Source: G963667675 sp963667675
Lineage (GTDB): Bacteria > Chloroflexota > Dehalococcoidia > Lucifugimonadales > UBA3495
Direction of reading: 5' to 3'
DNA length: 64,000 nucleotides
NCBI GenBank assembly: GCA_963667675.1
Contig: OY763929.1
Location: forward strand, 2,046,001-2,110,000
The notes under the pieces are model-generated. The model saw only the letters and a list, made by a program, of their open reading frames with translations. It was not told the DNA's origin and searched no databases. The translations under genes were made by a program, and so were the position numbers. Shown piece by piece: positions 16,371-25,006 of the stretch. Positions within the stretch are counted from its first letter, which is position 1, and the number at the start of each line of letters is the position of its first letter.

Positions 16371-16625
16371 GTGCATGTGCCATTCAGGATTATCGGTGAC
16401 ATAGAGCGGGTCGAAACAATTGCGGTCGGCCCTTCGGTTCGGGAGCGTCGACGATTGGCCGAAGAATACGAGCAAGGCCAGCAACGACGGGCCCAATGGC
16501 GCAAACGCAAGGGCTTCGCACAGGTAGAGCTCCCGAATGGTACAATTGAACGCGCGGAGATACACTGGTACGAGGCCCATGGCATCGGCAGGAAGGAATT
16601 CAAGATAAAGCACATATTGATATGA
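16371..16625 (+). CDS. Small hypothetical protein, first of a coupled pair
   Basis: 84 residues starting at GTG 16371 (GTG 16377 possible). The sequence runs IGDIERVETIAVGPSVRERR, then an Arg/Gln-rich helix EEYEQGQQRRAQWRKRKG, then ELPNGTIERAEIHWYEAHGIG, then KEFKIKHILI. I do not recognise a characterised family, although the HWYEAHGIG block looks conserved-hypothetical. Its stop overlaps the next start as ATGA. A small basic protein paired with a second small protein suggests a toxin-antitoxin-like or regulatory pair, without direct support. Confidence 0.65.
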   Translation: MHVPFRIIGDIERVETIAVGPSVRERRRLAEEYEQGQQRRAQWRKRKGFAQVELPNGTIERAEIHWYEAHGIGRKEFKIKHILI

Positions 16626-16861
16626 CCAATAAGAATGCAAGGCGAGTTACCTGCGTAAATGCTGACGGCTACCCGGTCTCTTTGGTGATTAACACCACCT
16701 ATGAGACCATGCCTGATGCCGAGGCGGCGAAACACGGGTTGATCCGGGTAATCGACGAATCGGGAGAGGACTACCTGTATCCAGAATCTTACTTCGTCCC
16801 TGTTGAACCCATCGAGCGGCCCGATTTTCAGGGCCAAAGTACGGGCAGGGTGTCAGGCTAA
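16622..16861 (+). CDS. Small hypothetical protein, second of a coupled pair
   Basis: 79 residues: RRVTCVNADGYPVSLVINTTYETMPDAEAAKHGLIRVIDESGEDYLYPESYFVPVE in overlapping segments, followed by a loose tail. The build is a small beta-rich domain of the kind found next to conserved hypotheticals, with no catalytic motif. Its ATG overlaps the upstream stop by 4 bp, so it is made with the basic 84-residue protein. Function unknown; an acidic partner for a basic protein is a reasonable guess only. Confidence 0.65.
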   Translation: MTNKNARRVTCVNADGYPVSLVINTTYETMPDAEAAKHGLIRVIDESGEDYLYPESYFVPVEPIERPDFQGQSTGRVSG

Positions 16862-16901
16862 GGCCGGGCGGAAGCATTGTACTTTCCTGTCGAGTCCCAC
16901 A

Positions 16902-16937
16902 GAGGGCTGTCCTGCCACAGGCGGCCCTTTTTATTTC
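16902..16937 (+). terminator. Intrinsic terminator
   Basis: AGGGC...GCCCT outer stem with inner CCTG-CCA-CAGG, followed by TTTTTATTT. It ends the small two-gene unit. Confidence 0.75.
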
Positions 16938-17014
16938 TTGATATCAAGCCCGCAGCTTGATCAGGCGGAGACCTAAGTTCAACGGCAGGGCGGCGGGATG
17001 GCGCGCGCCTCCAT

Positions 17015-18406
17015 CTACAACGGCGGGCGCTGCCAACCTCCCAGGGCCTGCTCGAGTTTCTTGGCTACCGCGAGGGCCACATCCTCCCGCCAGGGCCTGG
17101 CTACTACCTGGACGCCGATGGGCAGCCCCTCTGGAGAGGTCCCTCCCCGCACGACGGCGCCGGGCCAGCCGGTGAGGTTGTAGGTGTTGGTGTAGCTGGC
17201 CAGTGGGGTCGTTTCCTCTTCGTGCAGGCCCCGGTGCTCCGGGGCGGGGAAGGCGGCGGCGGGGCACACTATAGCGTCGTAGCTCTCCATGAAACCCAGC
17301 ATGGCGCTGCGGAAGGCGTCGACCTCTTCCAAGACTGCGGTGAACTCGCCGACGGGCAGGGGCCTGGCCGCTTCTAGCCTTTGGACCAGCCAGGGGTGGA
17401 CCTCAGTGGTGCCCGCTTTGTCCAACAGCCGTCGTATCCAGGCGCGGCCGTCGGAAGAACCCAGCTTCACAAAAAGGCGGCCGCTCTGGTCCAAGACGGA
17501 GGGGCGGTCTTCCCTCACCGTCGCTCCGATGTCTCTGAGGGCCGCAGCGGCGTTCAGCACCGTTTGGACGGTCTCATGGGTGGCGGTTACGATGCCGTTG
17601 TCGGTGTAGACCGCCACCGACAGGGCGGCGACGTCCACGGCTGAGGGGTCGCCCAGGGGCATGGGGACAACGTATGGGTCTCGCCAGTCAACGCCAGAGA
17701 TGATGGGAAGGACGAGATCCAGGTCCTCGACGTACCTGGCCAGGGGGCCGTTCACGGTCAACGGGTCCATGGCGCCCATGCCGAAGGGGACGACGTGCCC
17801 TGTCCTTGGAACGCGTCCCGCGGTGGGCTTCAGGCCGGCAATGCCGCAGAAATGGGAGGGGAGGCGGACGCTGCCTCCGGTGTCGCTGCCCAGGTCCATG
17901 GGAGAACCGCCGGCGGCGATGATGGCCCCGGCGCCGCCGCTGCTGCCGCCGCAAGTCCTGGAAAAATCGTAGGGGTTGTTAGTGCGGCCGTATACCAGGT
18001 TATTAGTCTCGCCGGCCAGGGTCAGTTCAGGAGTGTTGGTCTTTCCCATTAAGATGGCGCCGGCGGCACGCATGCGGGCTACCACGGTCGCGTCCTCGGT
18101 TGGAACATAAGCGGCGCGTCCCTGGGTGCCGCCCGTAGACACCACGCCCTCGGTGTCCAGGGAGTCTTTTATAGTCATGGGCACGCCGTGGAGGGGCCCA
18201 ACGGCCTCATCATTAGCCAGGGCCCGGTCGGCCCTTTCCGCCTCGGTACGGGCACGGTCTGCGGCCAACTGCACTACGGCGTTCAGGCTGGGATTCACCT
18301 CTTCGATGCGCCGGAGATGGGCTTCCAGCACTTCTTGACAGGAGACTTGCTTGTCGCGGATGGCTGCGGCGATGGACTTGGCAGACGAGTAAATCAATTC
18401 TTCCAT
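17015..18406 (-). CDS. Amidase signature family protein
   Basis: 463 residues from the ATG at 18406, which has GAGGGG upstream; the longer open frame to 18469 has no ribosome-binding site. The Ser-cisSer-Lys triad is visible: TIKDS (Lys), GGSSGGAGA (cis-Ser) and GSDTGGSVRLP (nucleophile), within the Gly-rich amidase signature. Such enzymes hydrolyse amides or act as GatA-like transferases. Lacking gatB and gatC partners, and with a separate gatA at 38299, this is more likely a catabolic amidase. It is divergent from the aldo/keto reductase gene. Confidence 0.9.
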   Translation of the reverse strand: MEELIYSSAKSIAAAIRDKQVSCQEVLEAHLRRIEEVNPSLNAVVQLAADRARTEAERADRALANDEAVGPLHGVPMTIKDSLDTEGVVSTGGTQGRAAYVPTEDATVVARMRAAGAILMGKTNTPELTLAGETNNLVYGRTNNPYDFSRTCGGSSGGAGAIIAAGGSPMDLGSDTGGSVRLPSHFCGIAGLKPTAGRVPRTGHVVPFGMGAMDPLTVNGPLARYVEDLDLVLPIISGVDWRDPYVVPMPLGDPSAVDVAALSVAVYTDNGIVTATHETVQTVLNAAAALRDIGATVREDRPSVLDQSGRLFVKLGSSDGRAWIRRLLDKAGTTEVHPWLVQRLEAARPLPVGEFTAVLEEVDAFRSAMLGFMESYDAIVCPAAAFPAPEHRGLHEEETTPLASYTNTYNLTGWPGAVVRGGTSPEGLPIGVQVVARPWREDVALAVAKKLEQALGGWQRPPL

Positions 18407-18540
18407 GGCGTTCCCCTCTTTTGCGCCGGGTTTCCCATGAATCCTAAGGCCGTTGTGCAGACGCCGCAAGATGCGTTTGCAGGCCAGAAGCAGGAATCAA
18501 ATGGCGGCCGCTATGCGCCTCAGGGAATTTTGGACGTGCT

Positions 18541-18570
18541 TTGATTCCCGGGGCTTTGGCAGTGTACAAT
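18541..18570 (+). promoter_or_regulatory. Promoter of the first aldo/keto reductase gene
   Basis: TTGATT at 18541-18546 and TACAAT at 18565-18570, 18-bp spacer, about 50 bp before the ATG at 18628. Confidence 0.5.
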
Positions 18571-18627
18571 CCGGGTCTCCCAGACCCAAGGCCTCGCCTG
18601 AGGCTTATTGATTGGAGGTGGCAGACC

Positions 18628-19614
18628 ATGGAGTATCGCAGATTTGGCCCCACTGACTTGACCGTATCGACCCTGGGCGCCGGTGTTTATGTGTACGGTG
18701 ACGGGCAGTACGGCGATGAAATGGTCGCCGCAATCCACCGCGCCCTGGACGAGGGCGTCACCTGCTTCGACACCGCCCCCCACTACGGCAAAGGGGATTC
18801 CGAGCGTTTGCTAGGCCGCATCCTGGGCCCCCGGCGCAAGGACGTGGTGGTCGTGACCAAGGTCGGCTTCGGTTTCCCGGAAAGCACCACCGGCCGGGAC
18901 AGCAGTCCGGAGACAATTGCGCCGCTGGTGGAGCAAAGCCTGCAGCGAATGCATACCGATTACATCGACGTGCTGCTGGTGCACGCGCTGGACCACAACA
19001 CTCCCGTCGCGGACACCCTGGACGCCATGGAAGAGATGGTGCAGCAAGGGAAAGTCAGGGCCATAGGCGTATCCAATTACACCTTCGAAAAAATCAAAGA
19101 ATGCGAGGAGACCCGCCCGATCGACGTAGTCCAATACGGCTACAACATGTTCGACCGGAGGGTGGAGACGGAGGTCCTGCCCTACTGCCTGGAACGTGGC
19201 ATCGGCGTGATGACCTACGCTTCAATGGGCTACGGGCTGCTCTCGGGCGCCGTCACCGTGGACACCAAGTTCGGCGCCAACGACATGCGCGGCACCGGCG
19301 GCTACGTCGGCTTTACTGCTGGGTTGCTGGACCTGGAGCACCGGCAACGGAACCTGGAGCTTGTGGAGGAGTTGAAGCCCATAGCCGCCAGGCGGGGCAA
19401 GACGATGCCTCAGCTCGCGCTGCGCTGGAACCTGTCCCATCCCGCGCTCAGCACCGCCCTGGTGGGCATCATTGCACAGAGGGAATTGGAAGAGAACCTG
19501 GGATCCCAGGGCTGGGCCCTTTCATCGGACGAGCTTGACGAGATAGATGCGGTCTTTGCCAAGTACGGAATAGACAACCGTCCCGACATCAGCTTGGACC
19601 CCTATGTGGCGTAG
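18628..19614 (+). CDS. Aldo/keto reductase
   Basis: 328 residues: MEYRRFGPTDLTVSTLGAG start, CFDTAPHYGKGDSERLLG (catalytic Asp-Tyr region), VVTKVGFGFPES (Lys), DYIDVLLVHALDH (His) and a C-terminal NADPH-binding NLSHPALSTALVGI. The tetrad looks complete. A GGAGG lies 10 bp before this ATG; an open extension upstream to 18541 lies over the promoter. It is a cytoplasmic NADPH-dependent carbonyl reductase of unknown substrate, closely related to the one at 22215-23210. Confidence 0.92.
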   Translation: MEYRRFGPTDLTVSTLGAGVYVYGDGQYGDEMVAAIHRALDEGVTCFDTAPHYGKGDSERLLGRILGPRRKDVVVVTKVGFGFPESTTGRDSSPETIAPLVEQSLQRMHTDYIDVLLVHALDHNTPVADTLDAMEEMVQQGKVRAIGVSNYTFEKIKECEETRPIDVVQYGYNMFDRRVETEVLPYCLERGIGVMTYASMGYGLLSGAVTVDTKFGANDMRGTGGYVGFTAGLLDLEHRQRNLELVEELKPIAARRGKTMPQLALRWNLSHPALSTALVGIIAQRELEENLGSQGWALSSDELDEIDAVFAKYGIDNRPDISLDPYVA

Positions 19615-19707
19615 GTACGGACGGCTTTAATTGTCCTGCTCCGCGGCGGATTTTGCCGTTGGCGTGGGCAGAGCCGGGGCGAGTTACCCGGTTTGGGACA
19701 ATTCGGG

Positions 19708-19748
19708 TTGACAGGCATAGCAAATATGGTACTGTATACAGTACCATA
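19708..19748 (+). promoter_or_regulatory. hicAB promoter with 24-bp palindromic operator
   Basis: TTGACA at 19708-19713 is followed by a perfect inverted repeat at 19725-19748 (half site ATGGTACTGTA within 19726-19736). The palindrome covers the likely -10 (TACTGT, 19730-19735), 14 bp before hicA. This is what autoregulation by a dimeric HicB would need. Confidence 0.8.
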
Positions 19749-19761
19749 ATGAGGCACGGGC

Positions 19762-19998
19762 GTGACCCAATTCCAAAAGCTGATTGACCGAATCCGCGCG
19801 CGGCCTTCAGAAGCGAGCTTTAGCGATGTCAGGAGTATCCTGGAAGCACACGGTTGGGTCCTCAAACGCCGGCAGGGAAGTCACGCCCACTTCACTAAGC
19901 CGGGAGAGCGGACCCAGACCGTACCAATTGCCAGGGGGCGCTCAGTGAAACGCTACATTTTGGACCAAATTATTGAACGACTTGGATTGGATGAGTGA
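19762..19998 (+). CDS. hicA: HicA-type toxin (mRNA interferase)
   Basis: 78 residues of the dsRNA-binding-like HicA fold: a helix, then FSDVRSILEAHGWVLKRRQGSHAHFTKPG with the catalytic GSHxHF histidine, then QTVPIARGRSVKRYILDQII. HicA cleaves mRNA and is blocked by HicB. The start is GTG at 19762 with GAGG upstream. The gene ends inside the start of hicB (8-bp overlap), the usual hicA-hicB order. The catalytic His is present, so the toxin should be active. Confidence 0.92.
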   Translation: MTQFQKLIDRIRARPSEASFSDVRSILEAHGWVLKRRQGSHAHFTKPGERTQTVPIARGRSVKRYILDQIIERLGLDE

Positions 19999-20368
19999 AA
20001 TGGTCGCATCAACTACCCGGAAGCCGTTGGAGCACTATCTGGGCCTTCAGTACCCGTTTGCGGCCCACGCGGACCCGGATGGAGGGTACGTTATTGTCTA
20101 CCCGGACTTGCCGGGCTGTATGTCTCAGGCCGAGACCCTGGAGGAGATCCCCGCCATGGCAGAGGAAGCCCGGACGGGGTGGATTGAAACGGAGTATGAA
20201 GAGGGGCGCAACATTCCCGAGCCCTCTTTTCAGGAATACAGCGGCAAATTCAACGTGCGGCTACCGAAGTCTTTGCACCGCGCTTTAGCGGACGCCGCCT
20301 CCCTAGAAGGCGTCAGCCTCAACCAGTACGTAGTCATGTTGCTCTCAGGCGGGATCTCCCGCGCGTAG
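19991..20368 (+). CDS. hicB: HicB-type antitoxin
   Basis: 125 residues from ATG 19991. The N-terminal HicB RNase H-like domain (FAAHADPDGGYVIVYPDLPGCMSQAETLEEI, here given in parts: DGGYVIVYPDLPGC and MSQAETLEEI) is followed by a C-terminal ribbon-helix-helix (KFNVRLPKSLHRALADAA, then GVSLNQYVVMLL). The RHH end should bind the palindrome at 19725-19748 and repress the pair. A start further upstream at 19973 overlaps hicA more and is not preferred. Confidence 0.92.
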   Translation: MSEMVASTTRKPLEHYLGLQYPFAAHADPDGGYVIVYPDLPGCMSQAETLEEIPAMAEEARTGWIETEYEEGRNIPEPSFQEYSGKFNVRLPKSLHRALADAASLEGVSLNQYVVMLLSGGISRA

Positions 20369-20495
20369 CGTGAGGGACAGTCGAGGCGTACGGCTGCGGG
20401 GCCCCTCAACCGGGAAAAACCCTGCTAGTCACTCCTCGGACAATCTTTAGCCTTTTGGCTACCGACTTGACTGGCTATTACTGCAACACTCGCTC

Positions 20496-21557
20496 ATGGG
20501 CCATCTCTACATAGGACGCAACCACCGGGGCGACCCGGATCTCGTGAGAAGCATATTTCGCCTGCTTGGCACAGATGAAGATGCTCTAACCTTCGCGTTG
20601 GGATATCTGCTAGCGCATTCTCCCTCCCTCTGTGCCAACCTGGTCCGGACCCTGGGCATCAAACTTCGGCCACCTTTAGGGAATGACTACTCAATACACC
20701 TGCAGGAGGTGACCGAACCCGGCTTTGGCCGCAGGGACATCGTCATTGAAATCAGCGGGAAGATGCGGGTGGTATTAGAGGCCAAAGTAAGAGGTGCCGA
20801 ACCTTCAGTCCAGCAGCTAACCAAGTACGCCAAAGAAAAGAAACTCTGGAGTTCATTCCAGGTTCGCATGATTGCGGCACTTACCCAAGTTAAGTTGCCT
20901 GAATCAAAAATAGAAGACGTTGAGTCAGAGCTGTGCAGCAATGGGATTGAATTCCGCGATGTCCAGTGGCATGAAATCATAGACTTAGTGCTTGGGCACG
21001 AGACCCAGAATGAGTCAGAATTTGCCAAGTACCTTTTGGATGAGTTCATCCGTTACTTAAGGAGTGACTACCGTATGGGATATTACGATGCTGAAGTGCT
21101 CATTCAAGACGTCAATCGCCTCAATAAGGACATTTTTGAGAACGGGTGGATGTACGTAACCGCTGTCAAAGATAAGCGGGCGCCTCTTTACTTTGCCCCC
21201 TACTTCACCAGAGAGTGCATAGATAGCGGTCTAAGATGGTTGGCACGTGTGCTAGATACAGAAGAAGTAGTATTGGCCACTAAGGGAGATGCTGTCGAAG
21301 GACCCACAGAAGACGAAGAACATCGCCGTAGATGGGGTTTGGGCCTGCGGAAACTGCGCGAGAGGGCCGTTAGGGAGGGATTTGCGGACGAGGTAGTCAG
21401 ATTGCTTTATCTGGACCGCCCGCTCAGCTTCCGCAGCGCGCCGTTGACAAAGAAGGTATTCAACAGCATTAACCCGTCGAAGAAGCAGATTCCGAACCAG
21501 ATACCCAAGGGGTTCAGCCTGGGATTCGATGACCTTCTCAAGGCGGGCCCTGAATGA
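20496..21557 (+). CDS. PD-(D/E)XK nuclease-like protein of unknown role
   Basis: 353 residues, soluble. Segment FGRRDIVIEISGKMRVVLEAKV (residues about 77-98, read as GRRDIVIE...VVLEAK) fits the D...(D/E)xK catalytic core of restriction-like nucleases, followed by a helix QQLTKYAKE. The remainder shows no motif I can name; several Phe/Tyr-rich strands occur (MYVTAVKDKRAPLYFAPYF in parts). GC is visibly lower than in neighbours. It stands alone 130 bp after hicB, on the same strand. A defence or DNA-repair nuclease is the best guess. Confidence 0.65.
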   Translation: MGHLYIGRNHRGDPDLVRSIFRLLGTDEDALTFALGYLLAHSPSLCANLVRTLGIKLRPPLGNDYSIHLQEVTEPGFGRRDIVIEISGKMRVVLEAKVRGAEPSVQQLTKYAKEKKLWSSFQVRMIAALTQVKLPESKIEDVESELCSNGIEFRDVQWHEIIDLVLGHETQNESEFAKYLLDEFIRYLRSDYRMGYYDAEVLIQDVNRLNKDIFENGWMYVTAVKDKRAPLYFAPYFTRECIDSGLRWLARVLDTEEVVLATKGDAVEGPTEDEEHRRRWGLGLRKLRERAVREGFADEVVRLLYLDRPLSFRSAPLTKKVFNSINPSKKQIPNQIPKGFSLGFDDLLKAGPE

Positions 21558-21630
21558 ACTCAATTTGGGGAGTATGGCATGGGGCCAGAGCGGAATGGAC
21601 AGGTTAGTTCCGTTCGAAGCCCCTCCTTGA

Positions 21631-22125
21631 TCAGGCAGCCTCCTCCGCGGCAGCCTTGAGGCCTTCCAGCGTCGCCTGCATGTTGCGGCGGTGCTCGCCG
21701 GTGCGGGCGGCGATTATGTCGTCCCGGCGGTCGGGTAGCTCGTCGATGCGGCGGGTGAGGCCCGACGGGCCGGGGCCCAGTTGGACCGTTTGCCGCACCC
21801 GGGTGCCCTGGCCCTCGGCAATGAGGTCGAATCGCCAGGTGGCCACGGCATTGGCGGGGTCGCCGACGGCCCAGGCAAACGACTTTCCGGACTCGGCCTC
21901 CACCACGGTTGACGTGGTCTCCCACTGGCGGCCTTCCCGGCTGTTGCGGCCCCGGAACCTGGCGCCCACCGCGGGGCCGGGCGCCCCATCCAGCCAGTCG
22001 CCGCCGTTGTATTCCGGGCTCCACTCGCCAAGGAGGACGATGTCGGTTACCAGTCCCCATACGCGCTGGGGCGGGGCCTCGACGAATATCTCCACTTCGA
22101 CACTGGGCAGGTCGTAACCGGACAT
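21631..22125 (-). CDS. SRPBCC (START/polyketide-cyclase-like) family protein
   Basis: 164 residues: VEVEIFVEAPPQRVWGLVTDI, LGEWSPEYNGGDW, GARFRGRNSR and a long C-terminal helix (RRNMQATLEGLKAAAEE). This is the helix-grip fold that binds hydrophobic ligands. A strong AAGGAGG precedes the ATG at 22125. Members include cyclases, Aha1-like and ligand-carrier proteins; no specific ligand is evident. It follows the aldo/keto reductase gene on the same strand with an 89-bp gap and may be cotranscribed. Confidence 0.85.
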   Translation of the reverse strand: MSGYDLPSVEVEIFVEAPPQRVWGLVTDIVLLGEWSPEYNGGDWLDGAPGPAVGARFRGRNSREGRQWETTSTVVEAESGKSFAWAVGDPANAVATWRFDLIAEGQGTRVRQTVQLGPGPSGLTRRIDELPDRRDDIIAARTGEHRRNMQATLEGLKAAAEEAA

Positions 22126-22214
22126 AGGGCCTCCTTATATAGGAAGTGTAGGGCGCCGGATGCCGCGTCACCATGCCTGTGCGGTTCTGCGATGGCCGCC
22201 ACCGGTCTTCTCCC

Positions 22215-23210
22215 TTAGGGGTTGACGAACATCTCAAAGTTGGTGTCCACGCCGTACTTGGCGAAAACGTCGTCGACCTGGCGCATGGCGTCGGGATGGA
22301 TTGACCAGCCCACGGCGCCCAAATCTTCTTCCAGTTCGTCGAGGCTGAGGATGCCGGCGACGGCGACGCTGACTGTCGCGTTGTCCAGGGACCAGTTCAG
22401 CGCCAACTGGGGCACGGTCTTGCCCAGGCCGGCGGCGATGGGCTTCAACTCGTTGACCAGTTGGATGTTGCGGCCGAAGACCTCGTTGGCATACTGCCCG
22501 ACGATCACCTCGGGCACGGTGTCCCCCATGGACCTCCAGTCTTTCTCGCCGAACTTGGTGTCTTCGGTGAAGACGCCGCCCAACAGGCCGGAGGCCAATG
22601 GTCCCCAGGCCATCACGCCGATTCCGTGCTGCCGGCAATAGGGGAATATTTCCTGCTCCATCCTGCGGTCGAAGAGGTTGTGCTGGTACTGCACCACGTC
22701 AATCCGCCGGGTCGCCTGGCATTCCTCTAGCTGGGCCACGGTGAAGTTGCCAACCCCTACGTACCGCACCTTGCCCTGCTGCACCACGCTGTCCAGGGTG
22801 TCCATGGTCTCTTCGAAGGGGGCGTTGGTGTCGGGGAAGTGAATCAGCAGCACGTCGATGTAGTCGGTTTGCAGCCTTTCCAGGCTCTGGTCGACCAGGG
22901 GCAGGATGGCCTCCCGGCGGCTGTCGCGGTACCTGGGCCTTTCGGGGAAGCCGAATCCGCACTTGGTTACCAACACCACGTCTTTGCGACGCGCGCCAAG
23001 GGTATTGCCCAGCATGCGCTCGGAATCGCCGCCGCCGTAGTTGGGCGCGGTATCGAAGCAAGTGATTCCCTGGTCGATGGCGCGATTCACCACGGCGCTC
23101 ATCCTGTCGCTGTACTCCGGCCCCCAATACACCGAGGCGGCGGCGTCCCAGCACCCCATACCCAAGGCTGAAACCGTCAAGTCCGTGGAGCCAAATTTGC
23201 GGTATTCCAT
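22215..23210 (-). CDS. Aldo/keto reductase
   Basis: 331 residues, MEYRKFGSTDLTVSALGMG start, CFDTAPNYGGGDSERMLG (Asp, Tyr), VTKCGFGFPERP (Lys) and DYIDVLLIHFPDTN (His), so the catalytic tetrad is complete. GGAGGCGATCCT precedes the ATG. It is a close paralog of the gene at 18628-19614, facing the opposite way 2.6 kb away. Both lack sequence features that would fix a substrate. It is divergent from the LLM oxidoreductase gene. Confidence 0.92.
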   Translation of the reverse strand: MEYRKFGSTDLTVSALGMGCWDAAASVYWGPEYSDRMSAVVNRAIDQGITCFDTAPNYGGGDSERMLGNTLGARRKDVVLVTKCGFGFPERPRYRDSRREAILPLVDQSLERLQTDYIDVLLIHFPDTNAPFEETMDTLDSVVQQGKVRYVGVGNFTVAQLEECQATRRIDVVQYQHNLFDRRMEQEIFPYCRQHGIGVMAWGPLASGLLGGVFTEDTKFGEKDWRSMGDTVPEVIVGQYANEVFGRNIQLVNELKPIAAGLGKTVPQLALNWSLDNATVSVAVAGILSLDELEEDLGAVGWSIHPDAMRQVDDVFAKYGVDTNFEMFVNP

Positions 23211-23303
23211 AGGATCGCCTCCTCCAATCAGATGGGATATACGAAGCCGAGGGCCAGGGGTGGGTTGCCGTATTGTACACTAATGCTGGAGGGTACAGGA
23301 GAC

Positions 23304-24245
23304 ATGAGCACGATTCAATTCGGAGTCCAGTATGCCCCCATCTCGAGGGACGGGCGGACGAGTCCCATGGAGGCGGCGATACAAGCCGAGGAGTGGGGCT
23401 ACGACTCTTTCTGGGTGCCGGAGAGCCTGACCAGGCCCCAGATGGACCCGCTGGTGCTGCTGGCCGCCATCGCGCAACGGACGCAGCGGATACGGCTGGG
23501 GACGGCGGTGCTTGTCCTGCCCATACGCAGCCCGTTCAACTTAACGAAGTCCGCGCTGTCCGTCCATACGTTATCCGACGGGCGGTTCACCCTGGGCGCA
23601 GCGGCGGGAGGCCCAAACCCCAAGGACTTCGAGGTGGAGGGAGTGGACATCCGCCAACGCGGGAGAATAGCCGACGAAAACCTGGACATTCTCCACAGGC
23701 TGCTGTCCGAGACCAACGCCAGTTATAAAGGAAGGCGCCACCAGTTCACCGGGGTCACTATAAAACCCGACTCGGTCCAGGGGCCTCCCTTTCCCATTTG
23801 GATAGGCGCCAGCTGGCACGACGGCATCGCCGACGGAGTGCTGCGGCGGACAGGCCGATTCGGGAACGGGTTTTTGACCCACGACACTCCCCTGGAGGGT
23901 TACAGGGAAGCCCAGGAAAAGATCAGGGAATACGCCACCGGGTACGGGCGGGACCTGGACGAGTTCGAGTGGGCTACCGATATATATACGTACCTGGACG
24001 ACAGCAAGGACCAGGCCATCGCCAGGCTGACTTCGGAGATGAAAGAGAGTCCGATGTTCTCACCGGAGTTGCACCCCGAAAACGGCTTCGGCCTGGGAAC
24101 ACCCCAAGACATCATCGAAGTGATAGAAAGGTACGCCGAGTTGGGCGTCAGCCACATTATCCTCTTCCCCGCGTGCCCTCCTGAGCGGGTGATGGAGGAG
24201 TACGAGACGCTGGCCAGGGAGGTCATCCCCTACTTCAGGGGTTGA
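23304..24245 (+). CDS. LLM-class flavin/F420-dependent oxidoreductase
   Basis: 313 residues of the luciferase-like monooxygenase TIM barrel: MSTIQFGVQYAPISRDG, ALQAEEWGYDSFWVPESL, RTQRIRLGTAVLVLP, LSVHTLSDGRFTLGAAAGG. The AGGAGAC before the ATG at 23304 sets the start; the frame is open further upstream. These enzymes use FMNH2 or reduced F420 to oxidise or desulfonate organic compounds. Which cofactor applies cannot be read here. Expanded LLM families are known in SAR202-type Chloroflexota, which fits the suggested host. Confidence 0.9.
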   Translation: MSTIQFGVQYAPISRDGRTSPMEAAIQAEEWGYDSFWVPESLTRPQMDPLVLLAAIAQRTQRIRLGTAVLVLPIRSPFNLTKSALSVHTLSDGRFTLGAAAGGPNPKDFEVEGVDIRQRGRIADENLDILHRLLSETNASYKGRRHQFTGVTIKPDSVQGPPFPIWIGASWHDGIADGVLRRTGRFGNGFLTHDTPLEGYREAQEKIREYATGYGRDLDEFEWATDIYTYLDDSKDQAIARLTSEMKESPMFSPELHPENGFGLGTPQDIIEVIERYAELGVSHIILFPACPPERVMEEYETLAREVIPYFRG

Positions 24246-24324
24246 TGGGGCGGGTAAGCAGGCGGGGCATGACCGTCCGGGTAGACGCTCCTTGTTCAAA
24301 GTAAGGGAATAGGGTATTCGGCGG

Positions 24325-24738
24325 CTAGAGGCCCAAAGCCTGCAGGCCTGCCCGTGCGATGGCCTCGTCGTCCTGGCCACTGGGAAGGCCGCCGACGCCG
24401 ATGCCGCCGAGCACTGCGCCGTCTTTGATCACAGCCACTCCCCCAGCAAAGTTGATTAGCTGGGAGTCCTGCCAGAAGTCCAAGGACCGGCCCTGACTCC
24501 TGAGCTGCTCGGCAAAGACGGCGGTGTCCACTCCCCGGATGGCTGATGTGTAGGCCTTGCGGATGGCGAAGGTGGGCCTGCGGCAGCGGTCCATGCGGGC
24601 GTAGGCCAGCAGGTTGCCCAGGTCGTCGACAATCGCCATGTCGACCTTGGCGCGGCCGGGGTCCTTGTTGTATTCGTCCAGCATTGCTCGTATGGCGTCC
24701 TGGGCCTGGTCCAGGCCCAACATTGGCTTGTTGTACAT
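24325..24738 (-). CDS. GlcG/HbpS family (heme-binding-like) protein
   Basis: 137 residues: LDQAQDAIRAMLDEYNKDP, KVDMAIVDDLGNLLAYARMD, AIRKAYTSAIRG, FAGGVAVIKDGAVLGGIGVGG and SGQDDEAIARAGLQAL. This is the complete DUF336/GlcG pattern. Homologs occur beside glycolate, propanediol or heme-sensing genes and are often of unclear role. The ATG at 24738 has GGAGG upstream. It converges with the LLM gene (79 bp between stops) and no pathway partner is adjacent. Confidence 0.88.
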   Translation of the reverse strand: MYNKPMLGLDQAQDAIRAMLDEYNKDPGRAKVDMAIVDDLGNLLAYARMDRCRRPTFAIRKAYTSAIRGVDTAVFAEQLRSQGRSLDFWQDSQLINFAGGVAVIKDGAVLGGIGVGGLPSGQDDEAIARAGLQALGL

Positions 24739-25006
24739 GAGGGAGCCTCCGATGGCGGGATACGGCCCAATATACTACCGGCGGGGGCAGGCATCAATCG
24801 GCGCCGGCGGGGGGACTGGAGACCGCTGATTGAGTTTTGCTGTTCGCTCCCATATAATTGATTATGTGAACCAGGTGCGGGGACATTGGGCTGGGAAGTC
24901 ACTGTTCCTCCTTAGCAGCCATTGCATTGACGTGATGCGCTGTAGTCGTATCCACAACCCTAGCAATCATTGATATTAATGTATCGGTAGTATTTCCAAT
25001 TTGCTA

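Noticed and set aside
8000..22000. Integrase, transposase or att sites bounding the low-GC islands
   Set aside because: None recognised; no terminal inverted repeats or target duplications seen.
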